A DNA stretch of 64,000 bases from positions 5,291 to 69,290 of the forward strand of contig NZ_KQ948867.1 of NCBI RefSeq assembly GCF_001514215.1, written 5' to 3'. The position numbers and the translations under genes are program-made. Origin of the DNA: Streptomyces bungoensis. Its GTDB lineage: Bacteria; Actinomycetota; Actinomycetes; Streptomycetales; Streptomycetaceae. The notes beneath the pieces are model-generated. The model ran no database searches. It saw nothing but the letters and a program-made list of their open reading frames with translations, and had not been told where the DNA came from. This document shows positions 46,561-55,202 of the stretch, piece by piece (position 1 is the stretch's first letter; the number at the start of each line of letters is the position of its first letter).

Positions 46561-48918
46561 CTACTGCCGGGCCATGTGCATGCGCATCTCGCTGTTCATA
46601 TCGGTGATCAGCTCTCCGGACAGGTCGACCGTCACGCTGTGCAGGGTGCCGGTGAACGGGAACGGTGAGGTGTAGTCCGGGTCCACGGCGGAGCCCGGGT
46701 TGCGGCCGCACGTCAGGCCGCCGGGGTTGAACATGACCGGGGTGGTGACGGGGAGATCCGTCTCGGCCGCGAGTTGCCGGTCGATGTAGAGCTGGGCCTT
46801 GCCCGGGGTGCCCTTGCCGTGCTGGATGTCGGGCTGGCCGGTGGGCTCGAACTCGAACCGCAGCTCGTGGCGGCCCTCGGGGACGGGGTCCGCGCCGGTC
46901 AGACGGTACAGGGCGCGGCGGACGTAGTTGTGGGTGTAGTGCAGTCGGCCGTCCTTGACGAACAGCGTCCAGCCGCCGGCGTCGGTGCCCTGGCAGACCA
47001 GTACGCCCTCGGCACCTGCCGCGAGGTCGACGTCCACGGTGACACTGTGCGGGCGGTTGAGCACGCGCGGGGTGACCGCGGACGGCAGGCTCTGGGTACC
47101 GGGGCGGAAGGTGTAGCTGGTACGGGCCTCGGTGATCTGCGGGCGCTGTGTCATCATCCGCTGCACGGCGCTGCCGTCGATGGGCAGCACGTCGTACTTG
47201 CCGGCCTCGACGTACCACAGGGCGACCATCTCCACCAGCTTGTCGCGCTGCCCGGCGGCCAGGTCGCGGGTCTCGGCGAAGTCCTCGTCCACGTGGTACA
47301 GCTCCCAGTGATGGGCGTCCAGGTCGGTGAGGTCCTGCACGGTGATCGGGGTGCCGAAGGGGCGGCCGGCCTCGGCGAACGAGGGACCGGGCCACGGGCA
47401 CACCGCTCGCCAGCCGTCGTGGTCGATGGCACGGTGCCCGATCATCTCGAAGTACTGCGTGTGGTGGTTGCTCGGTGCGTCGGCGTCGTCGAAGGTGTGG
47501 GCGAAGCTCACGCCGTGCAGCGGCGCCTGCGTCACCCCCCGGATGGTGGACGGTGGCTCGATGCCCAGGGCTTCGAGCACCGTGGGGACCATGTCGACGA
47601 GGTGCGCGTACTGGGTGCGGATCTCCCCGCGTGCTCTGATCCCGCTGGGCCAGTGGACCAGGAACGGGTCGCTGGCGCCGCCGCGGTAGGTCTCCCGCTT
47701 CCACCTCCTGAAGGGGGTGTTGCCGGCCCAGGTCCAGCCCCACGGGTAGTGGTTGAAGGTGGTGGGGCCGCCGAGTTCGTCGATGGAGCGCAGGCTGTCC
47801 TCCAGCGGCTCGGGGGCGTTGTTGAAGAACTGGGCTTCGTTGGCGGTGCCGGTGACGCCGCCCTCCGGGCTGGCGCCGTTGTCGGACACCACCATGATCA
47901 GGGTGTTGTCGAACTCGCCGATCTCCTTCAGGAAAGCGAGCAGCCGCCCGATGTGGTGGTCGGTGTGGCTGAGGAATCCCGCGTAGACCTCCATCATCCG
48001 TGCCGCCAGGCGCCGCGCCTCGGGGCTCAACGAGTCCCACTCGGGCACGTCCGGGTCGTGGCGGGAGAGCCGGGCGTCCGCGGGGGCGACGCCGAGTTCC
48101 TTCTGCCGGGCGAAGGCGGCCTCTCGGTAGGCGTCCCAGCCCTCGTCGAACCGGCCCCGGTAGCGGTCCGCCCACTCCTTGGGCACGTGGTGCGGGGCGT
48201 GGGTCGCGCCGGTGCTCAAGTTCAGGAAGAACGGCTTGTCCGGGGCGACCTGCTTGGCGTCGGCAACGAACGCCATCGCCTTGTCCACCAGGTCGGGGGT
48301 CAGGTGGTAGCCCTGTTCCGCGGTGGCCGGCGGCTCGATCTGGTGGTTGTCGTAGACCAGTTCCGGATACCACTGGCTGGTGTCGCCGCCCAGGAAGCCG
48401 TAGAACCGCTCGAAGCCGCGCCCCAGCGGCCAGCGGTCGTACGGGCCGGCCGCCGATTCCTGCTCGGAGGGCATCAGATGCCACTTGCCGACCATGTAGG
48501 TGTTGTAGCCGTGCTGGAGCAGCATTTCGGAGACGAAGCCGTTTTCGAACGGTATCTGCCCGTTGTAGCCCGGGAAACCCGTGGACATCTCGGTCACACC
48601 GGCCATCCCGTTCGCATGGTGATTCCGGCCGGTGATGATGCAGGAGCGCGATGGTGAGCACAGGGCCGTTGTGTGCATGTTGTTGTACAGCAGGCCGCCT
48701 TGGGCCAGGGAGTCCAGGTTGGGGGTGGCGATCGGACCGCCGTAGCACCCCAGCTGTCCGTACCCGGTGTCGTCCAGCACGATGAACATCACGTTCGGTG
48801 CGCCCGGCGTCGCCCGCAGCGGCTGCGGCCACGCAGGCCGCGACTCCTCCGCGGTCCGTCCGATCACCCCCGGAAACGCCGCCCCCGGCCGGTACTCCCT
48901 CCACGACGGCTGCGACAT
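46561..48918 (-). CDS. Arylsulfatase (sulfatase family)
   Basis: The 785-residue protein has the sulfatase N-terminal metal motif PNVMFIVLDDTGYGQLGCYG (Asp49, Asp50), the formylglycine site CSPSR (Cys87) in ALCSPSRSCIITGR, MVGKWHLMP, VVSDNGASPEGG (second metal site), and a C-terminal beta-rich domain. It needs formylglycine-generating enzyme for activity. There is no signal peptide, so it is probably cytoplasmic. It hydrolyses sulfate esters; the substrate is unknown. Together with YeeE/YedE genes in the adjoining segment it gives the accessory region a sulfur theme. The gene is complete. Confidence 0.92.
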   Translation of the reverse strand: MSQPSWREYRPGAAFPGVIGRTAEESRPAWPQPLRATPGAPNVMFIVLDDTGYGQLGCYGGPIATPNLDSLAQGGLLYNNMHTTALCSPSRSCIITGRNHHANGMAGVTEMSTGFPGYNGQIPFENGFVSEMLLQHGYNTYMVGKWHLMPSEQESAAGPYDRWPLGRGFERFYGFLGGDTSQWYPELVYDNHQIEPPATAEQGYHLTPDLVDKAMAFVADAKQVAPDKPFFLNLSTGATHAPHHVPKEWADRYRGRFDEGWDAYREAAFARQKELGVAPADARLSRHDPDVPEWDSLSPEARRLAARMMEVYAGFLSHTDHHIGRLLAFLKEIGEFDNTLIMVVSDNGASPEGGVTGTANEAQFFNNAPEPLEDSLRSIDELGGPTTFNHYPWGWTWAGNTPFRRWKRETYRGGASDPFLVHWPSGIRARGEIRTQYAHLVDMVPTVLEALGIEPPSTIRGVTQAPLHGVSFAHTFDDADAPSNHHTQYFEMIGHRAIDHDGWRAVCPWPGPSFAEAGRPFGTPITVQDLTDLDAHHWELYHVDEDFAETRDLAAGQRDKLVEMVALWYVEAGKYDVLPIDGSAVQRMMTQRPQITEARTSYTFRPGTQSLPSAVTPRVLNRPHSVTVDVDLAAGAEGVLVCQGTDAGGWTLFVKDGRLHYTHNYVRRALYRLTGADPVPEGRHELRFEFEPTGQPDIQHGKGTPGKAQLYIDRQLAAETDLPVTTPVMFNPGGLTCGRNPGSAVDPDYTSPFPFTGTLHSVTVDLSGELITDMNSEMRMHMARQ

Positions 48919-49118
48919 GAGGCCCTCCGTCCCGTCGGCCTGCGCCCAGCGTCATGGGTCGGCACTCTTCTTCGGGTTCTTCGAGGCATGGATGAAACGC
49001 GCCGCCCAACACGGCAGTCGGCCGGACCGGCCTCGGCGGCCCCCACGTCCGGCTGCGGTACGGCGGCACACCACCCACACTAAGAACACAAGGCCACCGC
49101 TGCCACTGCGGAGGAGGC

Positions 49119-49460
49119 ATGAAGGGCACCGGCACACCGCGACCCAACACCGGCAGCACCGCCCGCGACCACCTGGCAAACGAACGTACGTACCTGGCCT
49201 GGCTGCGCACCGGTATCAGCGTCTCGTCACTCGGCATAGCGATCGCCAAATTCGCCCCTGCCCGCGGCGAGCGGGCCGTCGCCGCGGGAGTGATCCTTCT
49301 CTTCGCCGGTCTCCTGGTGGCCGCCTACGGCACCTGGCGCTATCGGGATGTCGCCCGACAACTCGATGCCGGACTCTTCGCCCCTGCCGGCTTCACGGCC
49401 ATCGTCACTGCCGGCGCCGTCACCTTCCTCGCTCTGATCGCTCTCCTCGTCCTGGTCTGA
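49119..49460 (+). CDS. DUF202 (YidH-like) membrane protein
   Basis: The 113-residue protein has the family motif DHLANERTYLAWLRTGISVS followed by three membrane helices (SLGIAIAKFA, AVAAGVILLFAGLLVAAYGT and AIVTAGAVTFLALIALLVLV). The function of DUF202 proteins is unknown. GGAGG precedes the ATG. The 200 bp before it, up to the arylsulfatase start, show nothing more. Confidence 0.87.
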   Translation: MKGTGTPRPNTGSTARDHLANERTYLAWLRTGISVSSLGIAIAKFAPARGERAVAAGVILLFAGLLVAAYGTWRYRDVARQLDAGLFAPAGFTAIVTAGAVTFLALIALLVLV

Positions 49461-49523
49461 CCACCAGGCCTGCCGGGGAATGGAAGTTCCAACCTGCCCG
49501 ATCACAAGGGGACTTCGCGGACC

Positions 49524-50042
49524 ATGAAATACCGACTACGACCCGAGGACCTCGATTTCCTGGGAAGCGCCCCGTTCCGGCAGACCTGCACCGGCGAACT
49601 GCAAGCACCGGCCGCTGCCGTCTTCGACCAGATCGCCGCCCGTCCCGAAAACTGGCCCCGCTGGTTCGCACCTGCCGACGACGTCCACTACGAGGGACCG
49701 CCGCCCCACGGCGTCGGCAGCATGCGCTCCTTCCGCCTGTACCGCCTCGTCCGAGCACGCGAGCAGATCATCGCCTGGGCCCCGGACGAGCGCTTCGCCT
49801 ACCAGGTCCACGAAGCCAACGTGCCAGGGGTATCCGCACTGATGGAACAGTGGACGCTGACGCCGCTCACCGACACCAGAACCGGGGTCGGCTGGACACT
49901 CGCCGTCGACTGCGGACCGTTCGTCCGCCTGCTTCTCCGGGCGGGACGGCGCCACATCGACAAGCTGTTCCATGACTCGGCGCACCGCCTCGAAACCCTG
50001 TGCCTCGCCGGTGCCGGTGGCCGAGGGAGGCGGCCGGCATGA
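49524..50042 (+). CDS. SRPBCC (START-like) domain protein
   Basis: The 172-residue protein has the SRPBCC pattern: TCTGELQAPAAAVFDQIAAR, PENWPRWFAPADDVHYEGPP, GVGSMRSFRLYRLVRAREQI and a long C-terminal helix. These proteins bind hydrophobic ligands or act as cyclases. The ligand is unknown. GGGG at 49508-49511 is a weak ribosome site. Its stop overlaps the ATG of the integrase-fragment frame. Confidence 0.8.
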   Translation: MKYRLRPEDLDFLGSAPFRQTCTGELQAPAAAVFDQIAARPENWPRWFAPADDVHYEGPPPHGVGSMRSFRLYRLVRAREQIIAWAPDERFAYQVHEANVPGVSALMEQWTLTPLTDTRTGVGWTLAVDCGPFVRLLLRAGRRHIDKLFHDSAHRLETLCLAGAGGRGRRPA

Positions 50043-50410
50043 CCGAGCACGGGCCCGGCGAGCTCAATGAGCCGAACCTTCGCCTCGTGCGCGAGGACGA
50101 ACCCGGCCTTCGTCACACCGGACACACCCTGTCGACCCGCTCGGGTGCCACCCTCCGCGACACGATGGTGCGCGCCGGCCGGTCCTCGGAGAAGGCAGCG
50201 CCGATCTATCAGCACTCCGGCGAGGAGCGGCAGCGGGAGGTCGCCGCCGGACTCGACGACCTCGTACGCGCCGAGCGTGCGAAGCGCCACACCGACCGGC
50301 GTGTGCTGCACCCGGTCTGGACAACAAAGAACCCCCGGGCCTCTGACCTGGGGGTTTCGCATGGAGCGGGTGACGAGAATCGAACTCGCGCTCTCAGCTT
50401 GGGAAGCTGA
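50039..50410 (+). pseudogene. C-terminal fragment of a tyrosine integrase, running into the tRNA
   Basis: The frame starts at an ATG overlapping the previous stop and ends inside the tRNA-Gly gene. Its middle part, GHTLSTRSGATLRDTMVRAG, then RSSEKAAPIYQHSGEERQRE and VAAGLDDLVRAERAK, matches the last 60 residues of Streptomyces phage-type integrases, including the catalytic Tyr in IYQHS. The Arg and His boxes upstream are missing. An integrase gene abutting its tRNA attachment site is the standard layout of integrative elements, so this is a decayed integrase. The last 15 residues are read from the tRNA itself. Confidence 0.7.
50330..50356 (-). terminator. Terminator of tRNA-Gly
   Basis: AACCCCC and GGGGGTT pair around an inner GGCC/GGTC stem, six bases past the CCA end. 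A similar hairpin accompanies attachment-site copy 1. Confidence 0.7.
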
Positions 50411-50435
50411 TGTTCTACCATTAAACTACACCCGC
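50362..50435 (-). tRNA. tRNA-Gly (anticodon CCC)
   Basis: The 74-base gene folds into a full cloverleaf: acceptor GCGGGTG with CACCCGC, D arm with TAATGGTA, anticodon stem TCAGC/GCTGA around TTCCCAA, T arm CGAGT/TTCGATT and an encoded CCA end. It reads codon GGG. It is the intact end of three direct repeats that mark integration events. Confidence 0.93.
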
Positions 50436-50718
50436 GTAAGACGGACGGTCGACCCGTGCGGAGTCGATGTCCGAACGCTCGCTCACTGTACCTCATCGCG
50501 GACCCCCGGTGCTCGGACCGTCGGGTCCGTGTGCGTTTTTGGGCATGGGATCCGGCTGCGGGGGAACCGAGTTGAGGGCTACGGTGGAGGAGTGGGAGAG
50601 GGGCCGGGTGGGGCCGGAGTGCCGCCTGGAGAGTCGTCTCTTTGATCCCGTAATGTGGCTTTCGTCGTCAGGCCGGTGAGCCCGACGCGGCTCTTGGGGA
50701 AGGGACTTGAGGGATTTG

Positions 50719-50877
50719 ATGGAACGCACCGTCGTTCGCTGTGCGGACGGGCACGTCTTCAGCGCCGCTTCGTTCCCGATGCAGCAGGCCGAGCGGCTCG
50801 GCCCCGGCCGGCTCGTGAGGTGTCCTCGGTGTGCCAGGCTGCGCAGTGTGGTGCCGGTGGCGCTGCAGAAGCAGTAG
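50719..50877 (+). CDS. Small zinc-ribbon-like protein
   Basis: The 52-residue protein is MERTVVRCADGHVFSAASFP, then ERLGPGRLVRCPRCARLRSV. Cys8 and His12 with the CPRC pair suggest a single zinc site. Streptomyces genomes commonly carry such a gene just before dcd. GAGGGA stands upstream of the ATG and codon use is typical. It is too short for most gene finders. Confidence 0.75.
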   Translation: MERTVVRCADGHVFSAASFPMQQAERLGPGRLVRCPRCARLRSVVPVALQKQ

Positions 50878-50957
50878 GCGGCCGAGCAGGGAGATCATCA
50901 GGCGCGCGGGGCCGTCACGATTGTCACGGCTCCGTGCGCCTTGCGTATCCTCGGGAC

Positions 50958-51533
50958 GTGCTTCTCTCAGACAAGGACATCCGGGCCGAGATCGACGCCG
51001 GGCGGGTGCGGATCGATCCCTACGACGAATCCATGGTGCAGCCGTCGAGCATCGACGTGCGGCTGGACCGCTTCTTCCGGGTGTTCGAGAATCACCGGTA
51101 CCCGCACATCGACCCCTCCGTCGAGCAGGCCGACCTCACGCGGCTGGTCGAGCCCGAGGGGGACGAGCCGTTCATCCTGCACCCCGGGGAGTTCGTGCTC
51201 GCCTCGACGTACGAGGTGATCACGCTTCCCGACGACCTCGCCTCCCGGCTCGAGGGCAAGAGCTCGCTCGGGCGGCTCGGGCTGGTCACGCACTCCACCG
51301 CCGGGTTCATCGACCCCGGGTTCAGCGGCCACGTCACGCTCGAGCTGTCCAACCTGGCCACCCTGCCCATCAAGCTGTGGCCCGGCATGAAGATCGGCCA
51401 GCTGTGCATGTTCCGGCTGACCTCGCCCGCCGAGTTCCCCTACGGCAGCGAGCGCTACGGTTCCCGGTACCAGGGCCAGCGCGGGCCGACCGCCTCGCGG
51501 TCCTACCTGAACTTCCATCGGACCCAGGTGTGA
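50958..51533 (+). CDS. dcd: dCTP deaminase
   Basis: The 191-residue protein has the family length and motifs: MLLSDKDIRAEIDAGRVRID-type start, QPSSIDVRLDRFFRVF, LASTYEVITLP, GKSSLGRLGLVTHSTAGFID with the catalytic Glu before GKSS, and GSRYQGQRGPTASR at the end. It makes dUTP from dCTP on the way to dTTP. The GTG at 50958 is the family start. A phosphoribosyltransferase gene follows after 13 bp. Confidence 0.95.
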   Translation: MLLSDKDIRAEIDAGRVRIDPYDESMVQPSSIDVRLDRFFRVFENHRYPHIDPSVEQADLTRLVEPEGDEPFILHPGEFVLASTYEVITLPDDLASRLEGKSSLGRLGLVTHSTAGFIDPGFSGHVTLELSNLATLPIKLWPGMKIGQLCMFRLTSPAEFPYGSERYGSRYQGQRGPTASRSYLNFHRTQV

Positions 51534-51546
51534 GGGCGACGACGAC

Positions 51547-52050
51547 ATGACGGACGCGGCCGTGCGGGAGAACCTGACCTACGAGCGGTTCGGGACCGCC
51601 GTGCGCGAGCTGGCGCAGACCATCGCCGACGACGGGTACGAGCCCGACATAGTGCTCAGCATCGCCCGCGGGGGCGTCTTCGTCGCCGGCGGGCTCGCCT
51701 ACGCACTCGACTGCAAGAACATCCACCTGGTCAACGTCGAGTTCTACACCGGCGTCGGCACCACCCTAGAGATGCCCGTCATGCTCGCCCCGGTGCCCAA
51801 CGTGATCGACTTCTCCGACAAGAAGGTGCTGATCACCGACGACGTCGCCGACACCGGCAAGACCCTCAAGCTGGTGCGCGACTTCTGCCTCGACACCGTC
51901 GCCGAGGTCCGCTCCGCCGTGATCTACGAGAAGTCCCAGTCCCTCGTGAAGTGCGAGTACGTCTGGAAGCGCACCGACGACTGGATCAACTTCCCGTGGA
52001 GCGTCCTGCCGCCCGTGGTGCAGCGGGCGGGGCAGGTCCTCGACGCCTGA
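51547..52050 (+). CDS. Phosphoribosyltransferase (xanthine/guanine type)
   Basis: The 167-residue protein has the PRPP-binding loop VLITDDVADTGKT and the earlier VLSIARGGVFVAGGLAYAL. This type I PRTase fold is used to salvage purine bases. The base specificity cannot be set by eye. It is co-transcribed with dcd, so both serve nucleotide metabolism. A strong terminator follows. Confidence 0.88.
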   Translation: MTDAAVRENLTYERFGTAVRELAQTIADDGYEPDIVLSIARGGVFVAGGLAYALDCKNIHLVNVEFYTGVGTTLEMPVMLAPVPNVIDFSDKKVLITDDVADTGKTLKLVRDFCLDTVAEVRSAVIYEKSQSLVKCEYVWKRTDDWINFPWSVLPPVVQRAGQVLDA

Positions 52051-52070
52051 CGGACGCGTGACGGACGAAC

Positions 52071-52104
52071 GAGAAGGGGCCCCGGCGTGCCGGGGCCCCT
52101 TCTC
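52071..52104. terminator. Perfect 16-bp hairpin terminator
   Basis: The arms GAGAAGGGGCCCCGGC and GCCGGGGCCCCTTCTC are separated by GT. It serves the dcd operon and probably the convergent Yip1-like gene too. Confidence 0.85.
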
Positions 52105-52131
52105 GCTGTGCCTGCGTGGCGCGCGGCCGCG

Positions 52132-53073
52132 TCAGAACGTGCCCAGCTTCACGATCGACAGCAGGGCGATCAGCTGGATCGCCGACGCGCCCAGGGCCTT
52201 CGGCCAGGGCAGGTCGTGGGAGCGGGAGACCATGAGGGTCAGCAGGGCGCCCGCGCCGATCCAGGTGGCCCAGCCGAGGAGCTGGACGAAGCCGGCGTCG
52301 CCGCCGAAGAACATGGCGAACACCAGGCGGGGGGCGTCCGAGAGGGCCGCGATCAGCATGGACAGGCCGACCGTGGGCTGCCAGGCGCCGTCGCCGCCGA
52401 GCTGGCGGGCCAGAGTGTGGGTGACCACGCCCAGGACGAAGAGGCCGAGCACCATCACGACGGCGGTGATCAGGACGATCGGCACGGCGTTGGAGAGCGT
52501 CGCGTTGATCGCGTCCGCGCGGGCGGTGTCGAAGCCGAAGACGGCGAGCAGGCCGTAGAGGAAGGTGACGACGAGGGCCGGGACCCACATCGTGTAGTCC
52601 CGCATGCGCAGGAAGGTCTGGTTCGGGGAGAGGACGATCCCCTTGAGGAGTTCCTTCCAGTGCAGCGGCGGGCCGATCGGCCCGGGCGGGGCCGCCGAAC
52701 CGGCGTGGTAGGTCGCGCCCTGGGTGTAGCCGGAGGCCTCGTCGACGGAGAAGGCCTGGGTGTGGCCCGGGTTGTTGGCCGCGTACGGGTCGTGGCCGCC
52801 CTGTCCCGGGTGGCCGCCGTCGCCGAAGTACTCCGGCCCGTCGTCGCCCGGCCCGGGGTAGCCGTACGCCGGCCCCTGCTGCGGGTACGGCCGCTGCGGC
52901 GCCTGCGGGGAGCCGTACGACGGGCCCGCGGGCCGGCCGTACGACGGCCCCTGCTGTCCCTGGCCGTAGGGCGGCGGCGGTCCCGGCCGGCCGTACGACG
53001 GTCCCTGCGGCGCCTGCTGTCCCTGCGGGGTGCGGTTGTCACGGCCCCCGCGTCCGTTCCTGAATCCAGCCAC
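52132..53073 (-). CDS. Yip1-family membrane protein
   Basis: The 313-residue protein has a disordered N-terminal half rich in Pro, Gly, Tyr and Gln (QQGPSYGRP is repeated) and a C-terminal half with five membrane helices starting near MWVPALVVTFLYGLLAVFGF. The last part, DAPRLVFAMFFGGDAGF, fits the Yip1 family, proteins of unclear membrane role. The GTG at 53073 (VAGFRNGRGG) is chosen by codon use; an upstream start at 53154 is possible. Confidence 0.83.
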   Translation of the reverse strand: MAGFRNGRGGRDNRTPQGQQAPQGPSYGRPGPPPPYGQGQQGPSYGRPAGPSYGSPQAPQRPYPQQGPAYGYPGPGDDGPEYFGDGGHPGQGGHDPYAANNPGHTQAFSVDEASGYTQGATYHAGSAAPPGPIGPPLHWKELLKGIVLSPNQTFLRMRDYTMWVPALVVTFLYGLLAVFGFDTARADAINATLSNAVPIVLITAVVMVLGLFVLGVVTHTLARQLGGDGAWQPTVGLSMLIAALSDAPRLVFAMFFGGDAGFVQLLGWATWIGAGALLTLMVSRSHDLPWPKALGASAIQLIALLSIVKLGTF

Positions 53074-53220
53074 GTCATCGAACGTACCTGGTCCCGGAGG
53101 GTGACGTGCCGGGCCCGGGCGTCCGGGCCCGGCTTTGCGGCCGACCTGTGACATCCCCTAAGGGACCGTCAGGGGCTGCTTCCGGGTGTTCCCGGAGTGT
53201 CGGTCCAGGAAGCCGCCCCC

Positions 53221-53310
53221 TGCCGTTGGTGCCGACGGCCAGGTCGGCCCTGCCGTCCCCGGTGAGGTCGCACAGCCGGACGGAGCCGCCGAACTCGGTG
53301 TACGCATCGG
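53221..53310 (-). pseudogene. Orphan FG-GAP repeat fragment
   Basis: Downstream of the FG-GAP protein stop, in the same frame, the DNA encodes VRLCDLTGDGRADLAVGTNG, a clear FG-GAP calcium loop. It has no start of its own. It is probably the remnant of a deleted C-terminal repeat or of a tandem paralogue. Confidence 0.5.
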
Positions 53311-53338
53311 CCGGGCCCGCCGCGGTGGGGGCCCGGCC
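53309..53338 (-). terminator. Hairpin terminator of the FG-GAP gene
   Basis: The 10-bp arms GGCCGGGCCC and GGGCCCGGCC enclose ten bases, 18 bp past the stop. Confidence 0.75.
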
Positions 53339-53356
53339 GGGTGTGCGTACGCCGGC

Positions 53357-54838
53357 TCAGTCCGCGAAGACGGCGCCGAACTGGGGCGAGCCCGTGGTGG
53401 AGACGCCCACGGAGCCGGCGGAGAGGCTGCGGGCGCCGGACGTGGTGATCTTCGTGCCGTTGGAGGGCAGGTAGGTCACCGAGCCGTCGCCGCCGTTCTC
53501 GTACGAGCCGACGACCAGGTCGGCCTTGCCGTCGCCGGTGACGTCGTCGAGCTTGACGTCGGCGCCGAACAGGTCGCTCTTCTCGTCGCTGCCGGGCACG
53601 CCGGCCGTGCTCTGGGCGAAGGACTGGGCGCCGGAGGCGGTGTTCACGCCGTCCTTGGAGCCGTACAGCACCGTGACCATGCCCGTGTCGGTGACCCCGT
53701 TGATGTCCTCGTCCGGGGTGCTGACGACCAGGTCCTGGAAGCCGTCGCCGTTGATGTCGCCGAGGTCGAGGTCCCAGCCGAAGCCGTCGCCCTTCTCGGA
53801 GGTGCCGGGGACGCTGCCGGTGTTCTGGCTGATGCCGGTGGTGCCCGCCGGGCCGTCGACGGAGCCGTAGGTGACGTTCACCCGGCCGCCGTCGGAGGAG
53901 TCCGGCACGGGGGTGCCGTCGTCGAGCTTGGAGTCCCAGCCGGCGCCGCTGACGATGTCGCCGTAGCCGTCGCCGTTGATGTCGCCGATCGCGGTGATGA
54001 TGCCGGGCTTGAGGGCCTTGGCGGTCGAGCCGCTGAGGCCGCCGGCGGTGCCGGGCAGCCAGTAGTTGGTGTTCCAGCCGTACCGCGTCTGCGTCTCGAA
54101 GCCGTCGACCACCAGGTCGGTGCGGCCGTCGCCGTTGACGTCACCGGCGGTCAGGCTCATCGGGCCGTACGGGTTGTCGTTGGTGCCGGACTGGATGGGG
54201 GGCGTCACGGTGGTGAGGCTGCCGTGGCCGCCGGAGGTCGTGAAGCCGCCCCTGTAGAGGTAGAGGGTGCTCTTGGAGCTGCCGACGACCAGGTCGGCCT
54301 TGCCGTCGCCGTCGAAGTCGCCGGCGGCCAGGTCCTTGCCCCAGTAGTCGTGGGAGCTCGCGGCCGGGTCGGCCACCGTGACGCCCTTGCCGGTGAGACC
54401 GGTCGGGGAGCCCCAGAGGATGGCGACGGTGCCGCCGTCGGTGTCGGTGCCGACCTTCTCGCCGGGAGCGCCGACGGCGAGGTCGTCGTACCCGTCGGAG
54501 TTGAAGTCGGCGTAGGCGAGCTCGGCGCCGAAGTTGTCGCCCGCCTCGGAGGTGCCGGGGACGCCGGAGGTGTTCTGGCTGATGACGCTGCGCTGGGCCG
54601 AGGTGACGCCGGTGGCCGTGCCGTACAGCACGACGACCTGGCCGGCGCCCTTCTGGCCGTTGACGTAGGCGGTGGCCGCCTCGGTGGCGACGTCGCCGAT
54701 GCCGTCGCCGTTGAAGTCGGCCTTCGCGACGTGGGTGGAGTCGGCGGCCGTGGCGGGCGAGGCGGCGAACGTGAGCAGACCGCCCGTCAGCGCGGCCGCG
54801 GTGGCCGTCGCGAGGGCGAGTCGGCGGTGCATGTGCAT
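53357..54838 (-). CDS. Secreted FG-GAP (VCBS) repeat protein
   Basis: The 493-residue protein has a signal peptide (RRLALATATAAALTGGLLTF ending in A-x-A) and about seven FG-GAP repeats of an integrin-alpha-like beta-propeller. Each has a calcium loop such as ADFNGDGIGDVATEA, GDFDGDGKADLVVGS or GDINGDGFQDLVVST. It lies outside the cell and probably binds calcium and a surface ligand. The ATG at 54838 follows AGGAGA. It is monocistronic. Confidence 0.9.
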   Translation of the reverse strand: MHMHRRLALATATAAALTGGLLTFAASPATAADSTHVAKADFNGDGIGDVATEAATAYVNGQKGAGQVVVLYGTATGVTSAQRSVISQNTSGVPGTSEAGDNFGAELAYADFNSDGYDDLAVGAPGEKVGTDTDGGTVAILWGSPTGLTGKGVTVADPAASSHDYWGKDLAAGDFDGDGKADLVVGSSKSTLYLYRGGFTTSGGHGSLTTVTPPIQSGTNDNPYGPMSLTAGDVNGDGRTDLVVDGFETQTRYGWNTNYWLPGTAGGLSGSTAKALKPGIITAIGDINGDGYGDIVSGAGWDSKLDDGTPVPDSSDGGRVNVTYGSVDGPAGTTGISQNTGSVPGTSEKGDGFGWDLDLGDINGDGFQDLVVSTPDEDINGVTDTGMVTVLYGSKDGVNTASGAQSFAQSTAGVPGSDEKSDLFGADVKLDDVTGDGKADLVVGSYENGGDGSVTYLPSNGTKITTSGARSLSAGSVGVSTTGSPQFGAVFAD

Positions 54839-55202
54839 GCGGGTTCTCCTGCGGCATGCGGGGATGCCTGGCCGGCATCCGCAGTCGGTGGGCTGCGAAC
54901 CGTCCGTGTCCACTCCGGCCTGCCCCGCGGTGTTCACGCGGGGTCGGCCCGGGGTTCACGAAGCGGTCGGCGTTCAGGAGACCGGCGCGGGGGCTCAAGG
55001 GTTGTACGTGAGTTGCATTCCCGCTGTCCCCAAGATCGCGAAGCGGCGGTGGACCCACAGGTGACCGGAGGTGGACCAAAGGTCAACCGCTAGGTGACTC
55101 CCTAGACCCACAAAACTCCAGGTCAAGAGCGGAATAGGTGAAAGGAGAGGCCCATATAAACCTCTACCGCTGTAGGGCAAACCGGGAACGGTGTCACCAT
55201 CT
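54839..55202. other. Gene-free stretch between the FG-GAP gene and the recombinase
   Basis: No gene is supported. It contains an inverted repeat CTAGG-TGACTC-CCTAG at 55090-55105 and locally AT-rich sequence after 55100, unlike its surroundings. One end of an integrated element may lie here. Confidence 0.5.

Noticed and set aside
50436..50718. Possible gene between tRNA-Gly and the small zinc-ribbon gene
   Set aside because: Frames are short, without ribosome sites, and the sequence has less codon bias than its neighbours; it is probably leader and spacer DNA.
53186..55093. Long plus-strand frame of 635 codons opposite the FG-GAP gene
   Set aside because: It is the Gly/Val/Ala-rich antisense shadow of a clear secreted protein with a signal peptide on the minus strand.
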